Shown here: positions 52,617 to 60,914 of the stretch, in pieces
Layout of the letters: every line of letters starts with the position of its first letter
Numbering within the stretch: the first letter of the stretch is position 1
Assembly: GCF_021654165.1 (NCBI RefSeq)
Contig: NZ_JAKFZN010000001.1
Span: 124,001 to 188,000 of the forward strand
DNA from: Nereida sp. MMG025
Lineage (GTDB): Bacteria > Pseudomonadota > Alphaproteobacteria > Rhodobacterales > Rhodobacteraceae
Direction of reading: 5' to 3'
Length of the DNA stretch: 64,000 bases
The notes under the pieces: model-generated
Seen by the model: the letters and a program-made list of their open reading frames with translations, nothing else
What the model was told of the DNA's origin: nothing
The model's database searches: none
Position numbers and translations under genes: made by a program

Positions 52617-53332
52617 TCGGACGCGTCGGATGGCACGGACGGGTCTTTTGCGTTGGGATAGACCAAGCCTGCCGAGATCACCAGTTTGGCCGCATCTTCC
52701 ACGGACATATCCAGTTCGATGATGTCATCCGTTGGAAAGAACAACAAAAACCCTGATGTGGGGTTGGGTGTCGTGGGCACAAAAACCGATGTCATTTGAT
52801 CGGCGCCTGCCTTGGCAAGGACTTCGCCTTTGGTGGCGGTCGAGATGAAACCGATGGCCCAAATGCCCTTGCGCGGATATTCGATCAGGCAGGCTTTGTC
52901 GAAGTTGGTATCTGTCTGGGCAAATATCGTTTCGGCGATTTGTTTCACACCGCCATAGATGCTGCGCACAACGGGCGTGCGTTCAACCAGGCTTTCGGCC
53001 CATCGCAGCAGGCTGCGCCCGATCAGCCCTTTGGCCATCCAGCCCACCACAACCGTAAACAGCAAGAAGATGATCACGCCGATGCCGCGCACGTTGATCT
53101 GACGATCCACTTCCAGACCAAGATAGGTTTGGATCAATTTATCGGGCTGCCAAGCATTGGGCACCAGCGGCAGGACAAAACCGTCAATCCACCCCACAAC
53201 AGACCAGATCAGCCAGATCGTCAGACCGATCGGTGCAATCACCACAAGCCCCGTCAGAAAATTCGAGCGTATGCGCGCAAAAAGGCCGGGGCGGCGTGGG
53301 GGCTCGGGGTGGAAGGGTTGGGTATGAGGCAT
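52613..53332 (-). CDS. DUF502 family membrane protein
   Basis: Membrane protein of 239 residues with two N-terminal hydrophobic helices (NFLTGLVVIAPIGLTIWLIWSVVGW and IGVIIFLLFTVVVGWMAKGLIGRSLL), then a soluble domain with conserved VERTPVVRSIYGGVKQIAETI and FVPTTPNPTSGFLLFFP, typical of DUF502. The ATG at 53332 is preferred because upstream codons are not conserved. Function unknown. Confidence 0.85.
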   Translation of the reverse strand: MPHTQPFHPEPPRRPGLFARIRSNFLTGLVVIAPIGLTIWLIWSVVGWIDGFVLPLVPNAWQPDKLIQTYLGLEVDRQINVRGIGVIIFLLFTVVVGWMAKGLIGRSLLRWAESLVERTPVVRSIYGGVKQIAETIFAQTDTNFDKACLIEYPRKGIWAIGFISTATKGEVLAKAGADQMTSVFVPTTPNPTSGFLLFFPTDDIIELDMSVEDAAKLVISAGLVYPNAKDPSVPSDASD

Positions 53333-53416
53333 GTAACAGGCGCAATTCAAAAATGTCGGTAGACGATACCTAGGCAGGTTCGCCCATAGATACAACGGTT
53401 TGCCGTGGATGGGGGC

Positions 53417-54337
53417 CTAATGCGTGGACAGCGTGCTTATTTCACAGGCAATCGCACTGGCCAGCCGCGCATTGTTGCGCACCAAGGCGATATTTGCGGT
53501 CAGTGATGCGCCTTTTGTCAGCTCGAAAATGCGCGACAGCAGGAAGGGCGTGACGGCCTTGGCGGTGATGCCTTGGGCTGCGGCTTCGTCCAGTGCGGTT
53601 TGGATAATAGGTGCAAGCACGTCCGACGGGATCTGATCTTGGGCAGGGATTGGATTGGCGACAAGCTGGCCGCCGTCAAGCCCCATGGCGGCGCGCATCA
53701 GATGGGCTTTTGCAATTCTGGCAGGATCATCCATGCGCAAGGGGGCCGCCATATCAGAGGTGGCAGACCAGAAGGCGGGCAGGGTGTCCTGACCATACGC
53801 GATGACGGGCACGCCGAGCGTTTCAAGCACTTCAAAAGTTTTGGGCAGGTCCAGAATGGCCTTGGCCCCTGCGCCCACCACGGTGACGGGCGTTTGGGCC
53901 AATTCCTGCAGATCAGCGCTGATGTCAAAGGTGTTTTCCGCACCCCGGTGCACTCCGCCGATCCCGCCCGTGGCAAAGACATGGATACCCGCAAGGCGGG
54001 CCGCTATCATCGTGGCGGCCACGGTGGTGGCGCCCGTGCCACCTGTAGCGATACAAGCCGCCATGTCTGCACGGCTGAGTTTCGCGACATTTTGTGCCTT
54101 GGCCAGCGTTTGCAGTTGTGCATCTTCCAGACCCACGTGCAGCGTGCCGTCCATCACTGCAATCGTTGCGGGGGTTGCACCTGCCGCGCGCACGTCAGCT
54201 TCTACTTGTCGGGCGACCTGCAGGTTTTGCGGATACGGCATGCCATGGGTGATGATGGTGCTTTCAAGTGCCACGATGGGCGCGGCGCTGTTTTGTGCGC
54301 GGTGCACGTCGGACGAGAGGGACAGGGGCAAATGCAT
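53417..54337 (-). CDS. psuG: Pseudouridine-5'-phosphate glycosidase
   Basis: Cleaves the C-C bond of pseudouridine 5'-phosphate to give uracil and ribose 5-phosphate. The 306 residues show the family motifs ALESTIITHGMPYPQN (catalytic Glu), FATGGIGGVHRGAE and GAGAKAILDLPKTFEVLETLGVPV (catalytic Lys). The start at 54337 is chosen because upstream sequence is a low-quality Arg-rich frame inside psuK. It lies 41 bases after psuK and completes a two-step catabolic pathway. Confidence 0.94.
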   Translation of the reverse strand: MHLPLSLSSDVHRAQNSAAPIVALESTIITHGMPYPQNLQVARQVEADVRAAGATPATIAVMDGTLHVGLEDAQLQTLAKAQNVAKLSRADMAACIATGGTGATTVAATMIAARLAGIHVFATGGIGGVHRGAENTFDISADLQELAQTPVTVVGAGAKAILDLPKTFEVLETLGVPVIAYGQDTLPAFWSATSDMAAPLRMDDPARIAKAHLMRAAMGLDGGQLVANPIPAQDQIPSDVLAPIIQTALDEAAAQGITAKAVTPFLLSRIFELTKGASLTANIALVRNNARLASAIACEISTLSTH

Positions 54338-54378
54338 GTGGTGGAGCCTTCGGCGAGGATATTTGGAAACAAAAGAAA

Positions 54379-55254
54379 TCAGAGGACCGAGACATAATGG
54401 GCCGCGGCTGCAAGCCCGTCTTGTAGGGATGTCTGCGGCGCAGCACCAGCGCGTTCGGCGGCGATATGGGCGGCCATGAACGTGTCGCCTGCGCCCGTGA
54501 CGCGGGCCTGGCGGACCTTGGGTGGGAGAGCGCTCAGGATTTGATTGTCCGTTGCAAAGGCAGCCGCATGCGCCCCGTTTGTCACCAGAACCCGCGTGGC
54601 GCCTTTGTCGCGCAGGGTTTGGGCCGCGCTTGGCGCATCGGGCAGGGTTTGGTTGCACAGCAGCCCCGCTTCTTCGAGGTTGACATAAATTGTCGCTTTG
54701 GGGTGGTGCAGCAACGGCAACAAACGGCCTGCTTTGCCCGGTGACGCAGGTGCGAGCCGAAGATCGGCAGCGGCAAAGGCAGGGTCATCCGCAATCTGTT
54801 CCAGCAGGGTTTTTGTCAGGTTGCCATCCAACACAATGGTGCCAGTGTAAGGTGTGGCGGCACTGCCCAGGCGCCCGTCGTGCAAGGGCGCCAAAATCGC
54901 ATCGCCTGCTGCTTCCAGTGAGTGGGCATCTGCAATCGCCGCGATCAGACCGTTTGCGCCTTCGATGGCCATGTAGCGATCTGTGGGCAGATCATCGGGG
55001 CGAAACAGATGTTGTGTGTCCATACCCATCACAGCGCAGGCGCGTGCCAGTTCATTGCCTTCGGGGTCGGTGCCAACGGCGCTGAGCAGAACAGGTGCCA
55101 GATCAAACCGTCGAAGGGTCATGGCCACATTCAAGGCCACACCGCCCGGAAGCCGCGTGATGTGGCCGGGGCGATCATTGCCTGCGATCATATCGCGGTC
55201 ATGGCGTCCGATGATGTCCCAAAGGACAGAGCCGATGCATAGAACTTCGGTCAT
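54379..55254 (-). CDS. psuK: Pseudouridine kinase, PfkB family
   Basis: Carbohydrate kinase of 291 residues that phosphorylates pseudouridine for PsuG. PfkB features are the N-terminal GSVLWDIIGR, PGGVALNVAMTLRRF and the C-terminal GAGDTFMAAHIAAE with the catalytic Asp. Specificity for pseudouridine is inferred from the psuG neighbour. The ATG at 55254 overlaps the DUF4198 stop by 4 bases, so it is part of a DUF4198-psuK-psuG transcript. Confidence 0.9.
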   Translation of the reverse strand: MTEVLCIGSVLWDIIGRHDRDMIAGNDRPGHITRLPGGVALNVAMTLRRFDLAPVLLSAVGTDPEGNELARACAVMGMDTQHLFRPDDLPTDRYMAIEGANGLIAAIADAHSLEAAGDAILAPLHDGRLGSAATPYTGTIVLDGNLTKTLLEQIADDPAFAAADLRLAPASPGKAGRLLPLLHHPKATIYVNLEEAGLLCNQTLPDAPSAAQTLRDKGATRVLVTNGAHAAAFATDNQILSALPPKVRQARVTGAGDTFMAAHIAAERAGAAPQTSLQDGLAAAAHYVSVL

Positions 55255-56057
55255 TGTGGCGTTTGAAAGGTCAAGGCCGCCCAGAGCGTTTCCCAAACGG
55301 CTTGTGACGATTGCGCAAGCGCCGCACTGGGTTCGCGCACTGTGACTGCATCGAGCAGATATGTGGTGTCGGGGGCCACCCGGATCAGCGCAATGCCGTT
55401 TGCATCTGTGCGTTCGGTTGTGATGGTAACAGTGCCGTCTGCGGCCTTTGCAAAGATTTCGATCTGGCGATCGGCTTGCGGCGCGTTTTGATACAGCAGT
55501 TGGATGGGCAGGCCGCCCGCTAGATCATCGCGGTAGGGGTTTTTCAGCGCAACGATTTCGGTTTGCAGCCCCAAGGGCCGATCTGCGCCATCGCAGGTGC
55601 CCACGCAGGCCAGCATTTTGACGTGACGTGTGTACGCTTCGCGGAAGTCCTCAAGGGGCAATCCGCGTGCGTCATGCCGTGCGCGCATATCAGTGAAATC
55701 CTTGTGGTCGGCAAAGGATTGGAACTTGCCCCATGTTGCGTAGCGCACGGTCGATACGGTGCTTTCATAACCTGCGATGTAAAGCCCTTGGGTCGCCGCT
55801 GTAGCCTGCAAGGCGGGGCGGTCGCCGATGGTGCCATCGACATTTGACGTCATATTGCCCACGGTGATGTCGAAACGGGTGAAGCGATTGGGGTTGAAGA
55901 TCAACGGCGATCCCACAAACCCTTCGCCATTTTTGAGATCCGCTTGCAAGGTTTCACCGATTTCCAGCTGATAGGCGCTTGCATCCAGCCAAACCTCATG
56001 TGCCAATAGCGGGGTTGCGGTTAACAAAAGGGTAAGAGCGGCGATGCGATTTTTCAT
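55251..56057 (-). CDS. DUF4198 domain periplasmic protein
   Basis: Secreted protein of 268 residues with a signal peptide (MKNRIAALTLLLTATPLLAHEVWLD, cleavage after LLA). The mature protein resembles the DUF4198 group often found with metal (nickel or cobalt) uptake systems, with a histidine at the mature N-terminus (AHEVWLD). A single CxxxC (LACVGTC) is also present. The start is the ATG at 56057, which overlaps the divergent HupE start. No ribosome site is obvious at it. A role in metal handling is inferred. Confidence 0.78.
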   Translation of the reverse strand: MKNRIAALTLLLTATPLLAHEVWLDASAYQLEIGETLQADLKNGEGFVGSPLIFNPNRFTRFDITVGNMTSNVDGTIGDRPALQATAATQGLYIAGYESTVSTVRYATWGKFQSFADHKDFTDMRARHDARGLPLEDFREAYTRHVKMLACVGTCDGADRPLGLQTEIVALKNPYRDDLAGGLPIQLLYQNAPQADRQIEIFAKAADGTVTITTERTDANGIALIRVAPDTTYLLDAVTVREPSAALAQSSQAVWETLWAALTFQTPQ

Positions 56058-57177
56058 GATGCTTAAAGTGTTTGTTTTGGTGGCCATGTCAACCAAAGCT
56101 GTCGCCCATGAGGTGACACCTACGGTGGCCGATATCACTGTGACGCAGACCGAGGTGGTCTTGCAGCTGAAGGCCAATGCCGAGGCGTTCCTGGCGGGGC
56201 TTGATCTGGCCGTTGTCGAAGATACCGATGATGCGGCCAATGCGGATGCATATGATGCCTTGCGCGCGTTGCCTGCCGAGGAGTTTTCCGCGGGCGTGCG
56301 GGCGAGTTTTCCTGATTTATCTGACAGCTTTATTTTGATGCAAGGCGATGCGCGGCTGCCGCTAGAGTTGTTGGACGTTGTGGTTGAGGATGTAGCGGGG
56401 GTTGATCTGCCGCGCACCACGACACTTCGGATGCGGGCGGATGCGGGCGCGGGCCCTGTGACCTTTGCCATGGCGCCGGCCAATGGTGCGTTGGTTTTGC
56501 GCCAACAAGGGGCAGGCGAAGCAGGCTTTGCAGGCCTTCTGAGCGCGGGCGAGGCATCCCCGCCGATCAGTGTTGAGGGCGGGCACTCCGAAAGTGGCTG
56601 GCAGACATTCGTGCGCTTTATCCCTGTGGGTGTTGAGCACATTGTGCCCCTTGGTCTGGACCATATCCTGTTTGTCTTGGGGCTGTTCTTTTTGGCACCG
56701 CGGCTTGCGCCGCTGCTTTGGCAGGTGAGTGCGTTCACGCTGGCGCATACGGTAACACTGGCGTTGGGCGCCACGGGGGCCGTGCCTGTGAACCCCGATA
56801 TTGTCGAGCCGCTGATTGCGCTGTCGATTGTCTATGTGGCGGTGGAGAACATCTTTACCGACGGTTTGCAGAAATGGCGGCCTGCGTTGATTTTCGCATT
56901 CGGGTTGCTGCATGGTCTGGGCTTTTCGATTGTGCTGGAAGAATACGGCATTCCGGACGGGCAATTCCTGCCCGCACTTGTGGGCTTTAACATCGGCGTC
57001 GAGGTGGGCCAGTTGATCGTCATCGCCATCGCCTTTGCGCTGGTCGGTTACTGGTTCCGTCACAAGTCGTGGTATCGCCCGCTGATTGCGATCCCTGCCA
57101 GTGCCGCGATTGCCTTTATCGGGGCCTATTGGGTCGTCGAGCGCACGGGTCTGTTGGGCATGATCACGGGCGCTTAA
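56056..57177 (+). CDS. HupE/UreJ family membrane protein
   Basis: Protein of about 373 residues. The N-terminal signal peptide (MMLKVFVLVAMSTKAVAHEV) leads a periplasmic domain of about 170 residues, then a membrane domain with about seven helices and the HupE/UreJ-type motif VEHIVPLGLDHILFVLGLFFLAP. His and Asp in this motif are typical of metal-permease HupE/UreJ proteins (nickel or cobalt). Candidate starts are 56044, 56056 and 56059; all overlap or abut the start of the divergent DUF4198 gene. A paired function with that gene is likely. Confidence 0.85.
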   Translation: MMLKVFVLVAMSTKAVAHEVTPTVADITVTQTEVVLQLKANAEAFLAGLDLAVVEDTDDAANADAYDALRALPAEEFSAGVRASFPDLSDSFILMQGDARLPLELLDVVVEDVAGVDLPRTTTLRMRADAGAGPVTFAMAPANGALVLRQQGAGEAGFAGLLSAGEASPPISVEGGHSESGWQTFVRFIPVGVEHIVPLGLDHILFVLGLFFLAPRLAPLLWQVSAFTLAHTVTLALGATGAVPVNPDIVEPLIALSIVYVAVENIFTDGLQKWRPALIFAFGLLHGLGFSIVLEEYGIPDGQFLPALVGFNIGVEVGQLIVIAIAFALVGYWFRHKSWYRPLIAIPASAAIAFIGAYWVVERTGLLGMITGA

Positions 57178-57198
57178 CCCGACTTTGGAAAACCTGAA

Positions 57199-57292
57199 AC
57201 CAAGGCTTGCCTTAGGGTTGGCCTTGGTCTAAACGCTCCTCACTTCAATCCCGCAAGCGGGGATTGGGCGTATTGGACAGACATCCCCAATC
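57199..57292 (+). promoter_or_regulatory. rpsB leader region with alternative hairpins
   Basis: The 177-base gap before rpsB contains an 8-bp inverted repeat (ACCAAGGC/GCCTTGGT, 57199-57206 and 57221-57228) and two competing hairpins. CAATCCCGC (57246-57254) pairs with GCGGGGATTG (57257-57266, one bulged G). GATTGGG (57262-57268) can instead pair with CCCAATC (57286-57292). Since the shared segment can join only one stem at a time, the leader may switch, for example in feedback control by ribosomal protein S2. Confidence 0.45.
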
Positions 57293-57354
57293 GTCCGCCG
57301 GTTGAAACATCCGTTTCTACCCCCGCTGAGGCTTAAACCGGAAAGGATACGGAC

Positions 57355-58140
57355 ATGGCCGTTGATTTCACCATGCGCCAGCTCTTGGAAGCAGGCGTTC
57401 ACTTTGGGCACCAGACACAACGCTGGAACCCGCGTATGCAAGAGTTCATCTACGGCTCGCGCAATGGCATCCACATTATGGACCTGACACAGACTGTGCC
57501 CATGCTGGACGCAGCCCTGAAAGCCGTTCAGGAAACTGTCGCAAAAGGCGGCCGTGTTCTGTTCGTCGGTACAAAGCGTCAGGCGCAAAAGCCAATCGCT
57601 GAAGCGGCCGAGAAATCCGCGCAGTATTACATGAACCACCGCTGGCTTGGTGGCACGCTGACCAACTGGCAGACGGTGTCAAAGTCGATCCAGCGTCTGA
57701 AGCATATCGACGAAGCATCCGAAAACGGTTTCGCTGGCCTGACCAAGAAAGAGCGTCTGGGCATGGAGCGTGAGCAGGCCAAACTGCAAGCCTCGCTTGG
57801 TGGTATCCGTGAAATGGGTGGCGTTCCTGATCTGCTGTTCGTCATCGACGTGCGCAAAGAAGATCTGGCCATCGCAGAAGCTAAGAAACTGGGCATTCCC
57901 GTTGTAGGCGTTGTGGACAGCAACTGTTCGCCCGATGGCGTTGATTTCATCATCCCGGGTAACGACGACGCAGCACGCGCCATCGCGCTTTACTGTGATC
58001 TGGCCGCCCGTGCCGCCCTTGAAGGTATGACTGCGCAAATGGGTGCGGCTGGTATCGATCTGGGTGAAATGGTTGAAGCCCCTGCCGAAGAAGCTGTTGC
58101 TGAAGAAGCACCTGCTGAGCAAGCACCTGCAGAAGGCTGA
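57355..58140 (+). CDS. rpsB: 30S ribosomal protein S2
   Basis: Ribosomal small-subunit protein of 261 residues. The start is the family opening [24 protein letters not shown], and [31 protein letters not shown] is conserved. The C-terminus carries a low-complexity acidic extension ([17 protein letters not shown]), common in alphaproteobacterial S2. GGAAAGGA precedes the ATG. tsf follows in the classical rpsB-tsf operon with an intercistronic hairpin. Confidence 0.98.
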   Translation: MAVDFTMRQLLEAGVHFGHQTQRWNPRMQEFIYGSRNGIHIMDLTQTVPMLDAALKAVQETVAKGGRVLFVGTKRQAQKPIAEAAEKSAQYYMNHRWLGGTLTNWQTVSKSIQRLKHIDEASENGFAGLTKKERLGMEREQAKLQASLGGIREMGGVPDLLFVIDVRKEDLAIAEAKKLGIPVVGVVDSNCSPDGVDFIIPGNDDAARAIALYCDLAARAALEGMTAQMGAAGIDLGEMVEAPAEEAVAEEAPAEQAPAEG

Positions 58141-58162
58141 TCGCCTTTTCACACTTTAAATA

Positions 58163-58198
58163 AATTGCGGGGCAGGGGTCCCGCAATTCCCCCTTTTT
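58163..58198 (+). terminator. Intercistronic attenuator hairpin between rpsB and tsf
   Basis: A perfect 9-bp stem (AATTGCGGG at 58163-58171, complement at 58180-58188, 8-base loop) is followed by CCCCC and TTTTT. The T run is displaced by five bases, so partial termination is expected, which would lower EF-Ts relative to S2. Confidence 0.6.
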
Positions 58199-58219
58199 GA
58201 GATATGAGGAGACCCTCCC

Positions 58220-59098
58220 ATGGCGATTACTGCTGCAATGGTAAAAGAGCTGCGCGAAACATCAGGCGCAGGTATGATGGACGCTAAAAAAGCGCTCACT
58301 GAAAACAATGGCGACATGGAAGCGGCGATTGACTGGCTGCGCACCAAGGGCCTTGCAAAAGCGGCCAAGAAATCGGGACGCACAGCGGCCGAAGGTCTGG
58401 TGGCTGTTGCGGTTGACGGTTCCAAAGGCGTTGCCGTCGAAGTGAACTCGGAAACCGACTTTGTTGGTAAAAACGCGGACTTCCAAGCCATGGTCGGTGG
58501 CATCGCCACAGCCGCTCTTGGCGTGTCGGACGTGCACGCGTTGAAAGCGGCCGATATGGGTGGCAAATCGGTTGAACAGACCGTGACAGACGCGATCGCA
58601 ACCATCGGTGAGAACATGTCGGTGCGCCGTATGTCGGCAATCGAAGGCGAAAACGTTGTTTCCTATGTGCACAACGCTGCGGCGGATGGCATGGGCAAAA
58701 TTGGCGTGCTGGTTGCAGCCAACGGTGGCGACGCAGCCTTCCTCAAGCAGGTTGCAATGCATATTGCGGCGATCAACCCCGCTGCGCTGTCGGAAGATGA
58801 TCTAGACCCGGCTGTTGTTGAAAAAGAAAAGCAGGTTCAGATGGATATTGCCCGTGAAAGCGGCAAGCCTGAGCAGGTTATCGAAAAGATGATCGTGGGC
58901 CGCATGAAGAAATACATGTCGGAAGTCACATTGCTGAACCAGTCTTTTGTTGTGAACCCTGACCTGACGGTGGGGGACGCTGCCAAAGAAGCCGGTGCTG
59001 ACATCAAAGGTTTCGTGCGTCTTGAAGTTGGCGAAGGTATCGAAAAGAAAGTCGAAGATTTCGCAGCGGAAGTGGCCAAAACAGCGTCGGGCGCCTAA
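58220..59098 (+). CDS. tsf: Elongation factor Ts
   Basis: Guanine-nucleotide exchange factor for EF-Tu, 292 residues. The N-terminal UBA-like segment ([34 protein letters not shown]) and the core motif [10 protein letters not shown] are intact, and the C-terminal dimerisation part ends in [22 protein letters not shown] precedes the ATG. It ends the rpsB-tsf operon with a strong terminator. Confidence 0.98.
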   Translation: MAITAAMVKELRETSGAGMMDAKKALTENNGDMEAAIDWLRTKGLAKAAKKSGRTAAEGLVAVAVDGSKGVAVEVNSETDFVGKNADFQAMVGGIATAALGVSDVHALKAADMGGKSVEQTVTDAIATIGENMSVRRMSAIEGENVVSYVHNAAADGMGKIGVLVAANGGDAAFLKQVAMHIAAINPAALSEDDLDPAVVEKEKQVQMDIARESGKPEQVIEKMIVGRMKKYMSEVTLLNQSFVVNPDLTVGDAAKEAGADIKGFVRLEVGEGIEKKVEDFAAEVAKTASGA

Positions 59099-59127
59099 GC
59101 CACCCCATCAGGTTACAAGTATGCAAG

Positions 59128-59161
59128 AACGCCTCTGTCACATCTGACAGGGGCGTTTTTT
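59128..59161 (+). terminator. Rho-independent terminator of rpsB-tsf
   Basis: A 12-bp stem with one G-U pair (AACGCCTCTGTC at 59128-59139 with GACAGGGGCGTT at 59146-59157, loop ACATCT) runs directly into T (59156-59161). Confidence 0.92.
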
Positions 59162-59442
59162 ATCCGCTTTGGATAAACGAAGGAAGGTGCCGCCCCAAAC
59201 ACGCAGGACGACACCCAAGATTGATCAGCCCCCATTAACCAGGGAGATAAAGGGAGGTGACCAGGACCTAAACCGCCCTCGCCAAAATAAACGATTACAA
59301 TGGTTTAGAAGAAGGGGCAGGGTTTTGTAATTTCAAAAGTTACCCCCTCAGCGTCCCAAAGGCTTAGCCTCCACTCACGGAACACGTTTAAGGTGCACCT
59401 TTACGCAGGGTAACGAAAGTAGGGATTTCCTTACCAATTCCT
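59162..59442. other. Non-coding interval with possible structured RNA
   Basis: About 280 bases between the tsf terminator and the LuxR terminator hold no convincing reading frame. Two long-range inverted repeats are visible: CTAAACC (59268-59274) with GGTTTAG (59302-59308), and GTTACCC with GGGTAAC (about 59339-59345 and 59408-59414), inside which GCGT can pair with ACGC. The enclosed segment has a 12-base palindrome AAGGTGCACCTT and an AGGC-TTA-GCCT hairpin. No promoter or terminator frames it clearly, so this may be an RNA gene, a processed 3' region, or chance. Confidence 0.35.
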
Positions 59443-59475
59443 AAAAACAAGGGGAAACGGGTCGCGGTATTCCCC
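59443..59475 (-). terminator. Probable terminator of the aroQ-luxR transcript
   Basis: On the minus strand GGGGAA (complement of 59470-59475) pairs with TTCCCC (complement of 59451-59456), with a 13-base loop that holds further GC pairs, followed by TTGTTTTT. It lies just past the LuxR stop. Confidence 0.65.
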
Positions 59476-59480
59476 GTAAA

Positions 59481-60236
59481 TCATATATCCAGCACGTAAA
59501 TCTGGTTCTGGACACTGGCTTTCAACACTGCTTGTGCTGTGGTCTCAACATCCAGACACTCGCGCGCCAAACGTAGATGTTTTTCAACCGTTGCGGGCGT
59601 CAGCCCCATGATCGTGGCGATGTCTGCCGTGGTTTTGCCGTCACCCACCCATTCAAGCGTTTCACGTTGGCGCTTGGTCAGGCTGCGGGCAGGGGCCAGA
59701 TAGGGCAGCGAGATGATCTTGAGGTGTGCCACATTGGCCATCACGGTGATATCGCGCCCATGGTCGCCCCAGACGTCATCCAGATGGGCCTGCGACAGCC
59801 CTTCGGCACCTGTCAGAGCGATGGCACCTTTAGAGCGTGCTGATACCGCCTTGAAGCTGATCGAATAGCCGCAGGTCACGCCCATCGAGCGGTTGAATTG
59901 AACGACCTCTTGTTCTTTTGCGGTCAGCCCGTCGGTGCGCGCCATTTCTTCCAGCCACGACCAACTACAGCTGCCGTCGTTTTCCAGTGCCCATTTCACC
60001 ATTGGTGCGTGATAATAATGGCGGTCGTTTATAAACGTGTCCGAATAGTTTGAGGGATGGTTTGACAAGATCAACAGATCCTCGGGTGAACCGAAGGAAT
60101 TTTGCGTCATGAAGTTGGTATAGCCGTAAAGCAGCCGGTCAAAACCATATTCGGCCATCTTCGATGTCAGCAACGCCCAGACTTCTTCCATGGCCTGTGC
60201 GCGTGTGACGTCTTCGAGAAAGCCGCGATCAATCAT
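59481..60236 (-). CDS. LuxR family regulator with autoinducer-binding-type domain
   Basis: Transcription factor of 251 residues with an N-terminal autoinducer-binding-like domain and a C-terminal LuxR helix-turn-helix ([37 protein letters not shown]). Aligned by eye to TraR numbering, Trp57, Tyr61 and Asp70 appear as Tyr, Phe and Ala, while Trp85 is kept (SCSWSWLEE), so acyl-homoserine lactone binding may be altered or lost. No luxI is in the window. It overlaps aroQ by 4 bases and is translated after it. Target genes unknown. Confidence 0.88.
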   Translation of the reverse strand: MIDRGFLEDVTRAQAMEEVWALLTSKMAEYGFDRLLYGYTNFMTQNSFGSPEDLLILSNHPSNYSDTFINDRHYYHAPMVKWALENDGSCSWSWLEEMARTDGLTAKEQEVVQFNRSMGVTCGYSISFKAVSARSKGAIALTGAEGLSQAHLDDVWGDHGRDITVMANVAHLKIISLPYLAPARSLTKRQRETLEWVGDGKTTADIATIMGLTPATVEKHLRLARECLDVETTAQAVLKASVQNQIYVLDI

Positions 60237-60673
60237 GGGGCGGCCAGATGATTGGCTGCGGCTTCAAGCGCAAGGTCATATCCCTTGGCGCCAAAGCCGC
60301 AGATGACCCCAAGTGCTACATCACTGAGATAGGAATGATGACGAAACGCTTCGCGCGCATGCACGTTCGACAAATGCAGCTCGATCATCGGCACGGCGGC
60401 TGCTGATACAGCATCACGTAGAGCAACGGAGGTGTGGGTATATGCGCCAGCGTTCAGGATGATCAGAGCGTGCGTGCCTTTGGCGGCTTGCACCATATCG
60501 ACCAACGCGCCTTCAGAATTGCTTTGCGCACATGTCACGTCCAGCCCAAGCGATTTGCCAAATGCGACGCAGCGGTCCTCAATCTGGGGCAGGGTCGTTG
60601 CACCGTAGACTTCAGGCTCACGTGTACCGAGCATATTCAGGTTCGGGCCGTTGAGGATCAGGATCGGCGTCAT
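60233..60673 (-). CDS. aroQ: 3-Dehydroquinate dehydratase, type II
   Basis: Shikimate-pathway enzyme of 146 residues that dehydrates 3-dehydroquinate. Type II motifs are [16 protein letters not shown] with the catalytic Tyr, [15 protein letters not shown], and [21 protein letters not shown] with the catalytic His. AAGG lies about 10 bases before the ATG. It precedes a LuxR-type regulator with a 4-base overlap, an unusual pairing. Confidence 0.95.
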   Translation of the reverse strand: MTPILILNGPNLNMLGTREPEVYGATTLPQIEDRCVAFGKSLGLDVTCAQSNSEGALVDMVQAAKGTHALIILNAGAYTHTSVALRDAVSAAAVPMIELHLSNVHAREAFRHHSYLSDVALGVICGFGAKGYDLALEAAANHLAAP

Positions 60674-60914
60674 TTCAATACCTTAGTCAGTTTTACAATG
60701 CTTAGACCTGCAATGGGTGCGCTGACAACGACCAATTATGATTGGAAGGGTATGCGGCTGATGGTATTACATTAGAAATGCCGCGTAACATTCTGATACT
60801 TAACATTTTAGCCAACTCTAGGCTCCATTCAGCTTCCGCTATGCGTTGTTCGTGTAATCAGTATTATGTAAAATATTGATCAATAAAGATCCTGATATTT
60901 AGGCGCTGTACGGT
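60674..60914. other. AT-rich intergenic region upstream of aroQ
   Basis: The 241 bases hold the aroQ promoter and the 3' region of the large barrel gene. A perfect 12-base palindrome TATTGATCAATA is at 60874-60885. On the minus strand it is followed by TTTT, so it may serve as a weak terminator of the barrel gene. I see no gene. Confidence 0.4.

Noticed and set aside
59115-59234. Minus-strand 39-codon frame running through the tsf terminator
   Set aside because: It overlaps the terminator hairpin and has no ribosome site or coherent composition.
60698-60775. Plus-strand 25-codon frame upstream of aroQ
   Set aside because: No ribosome-binding site, no conserved features; it overlaps the likely aroQ promoter.
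60874-60885. FNR/Crp-type binding site
   Set aside because: TATTGATCAATA lacks the four-base spacer of TTGAT-N4-ATCAA; it is only a short palindrome.
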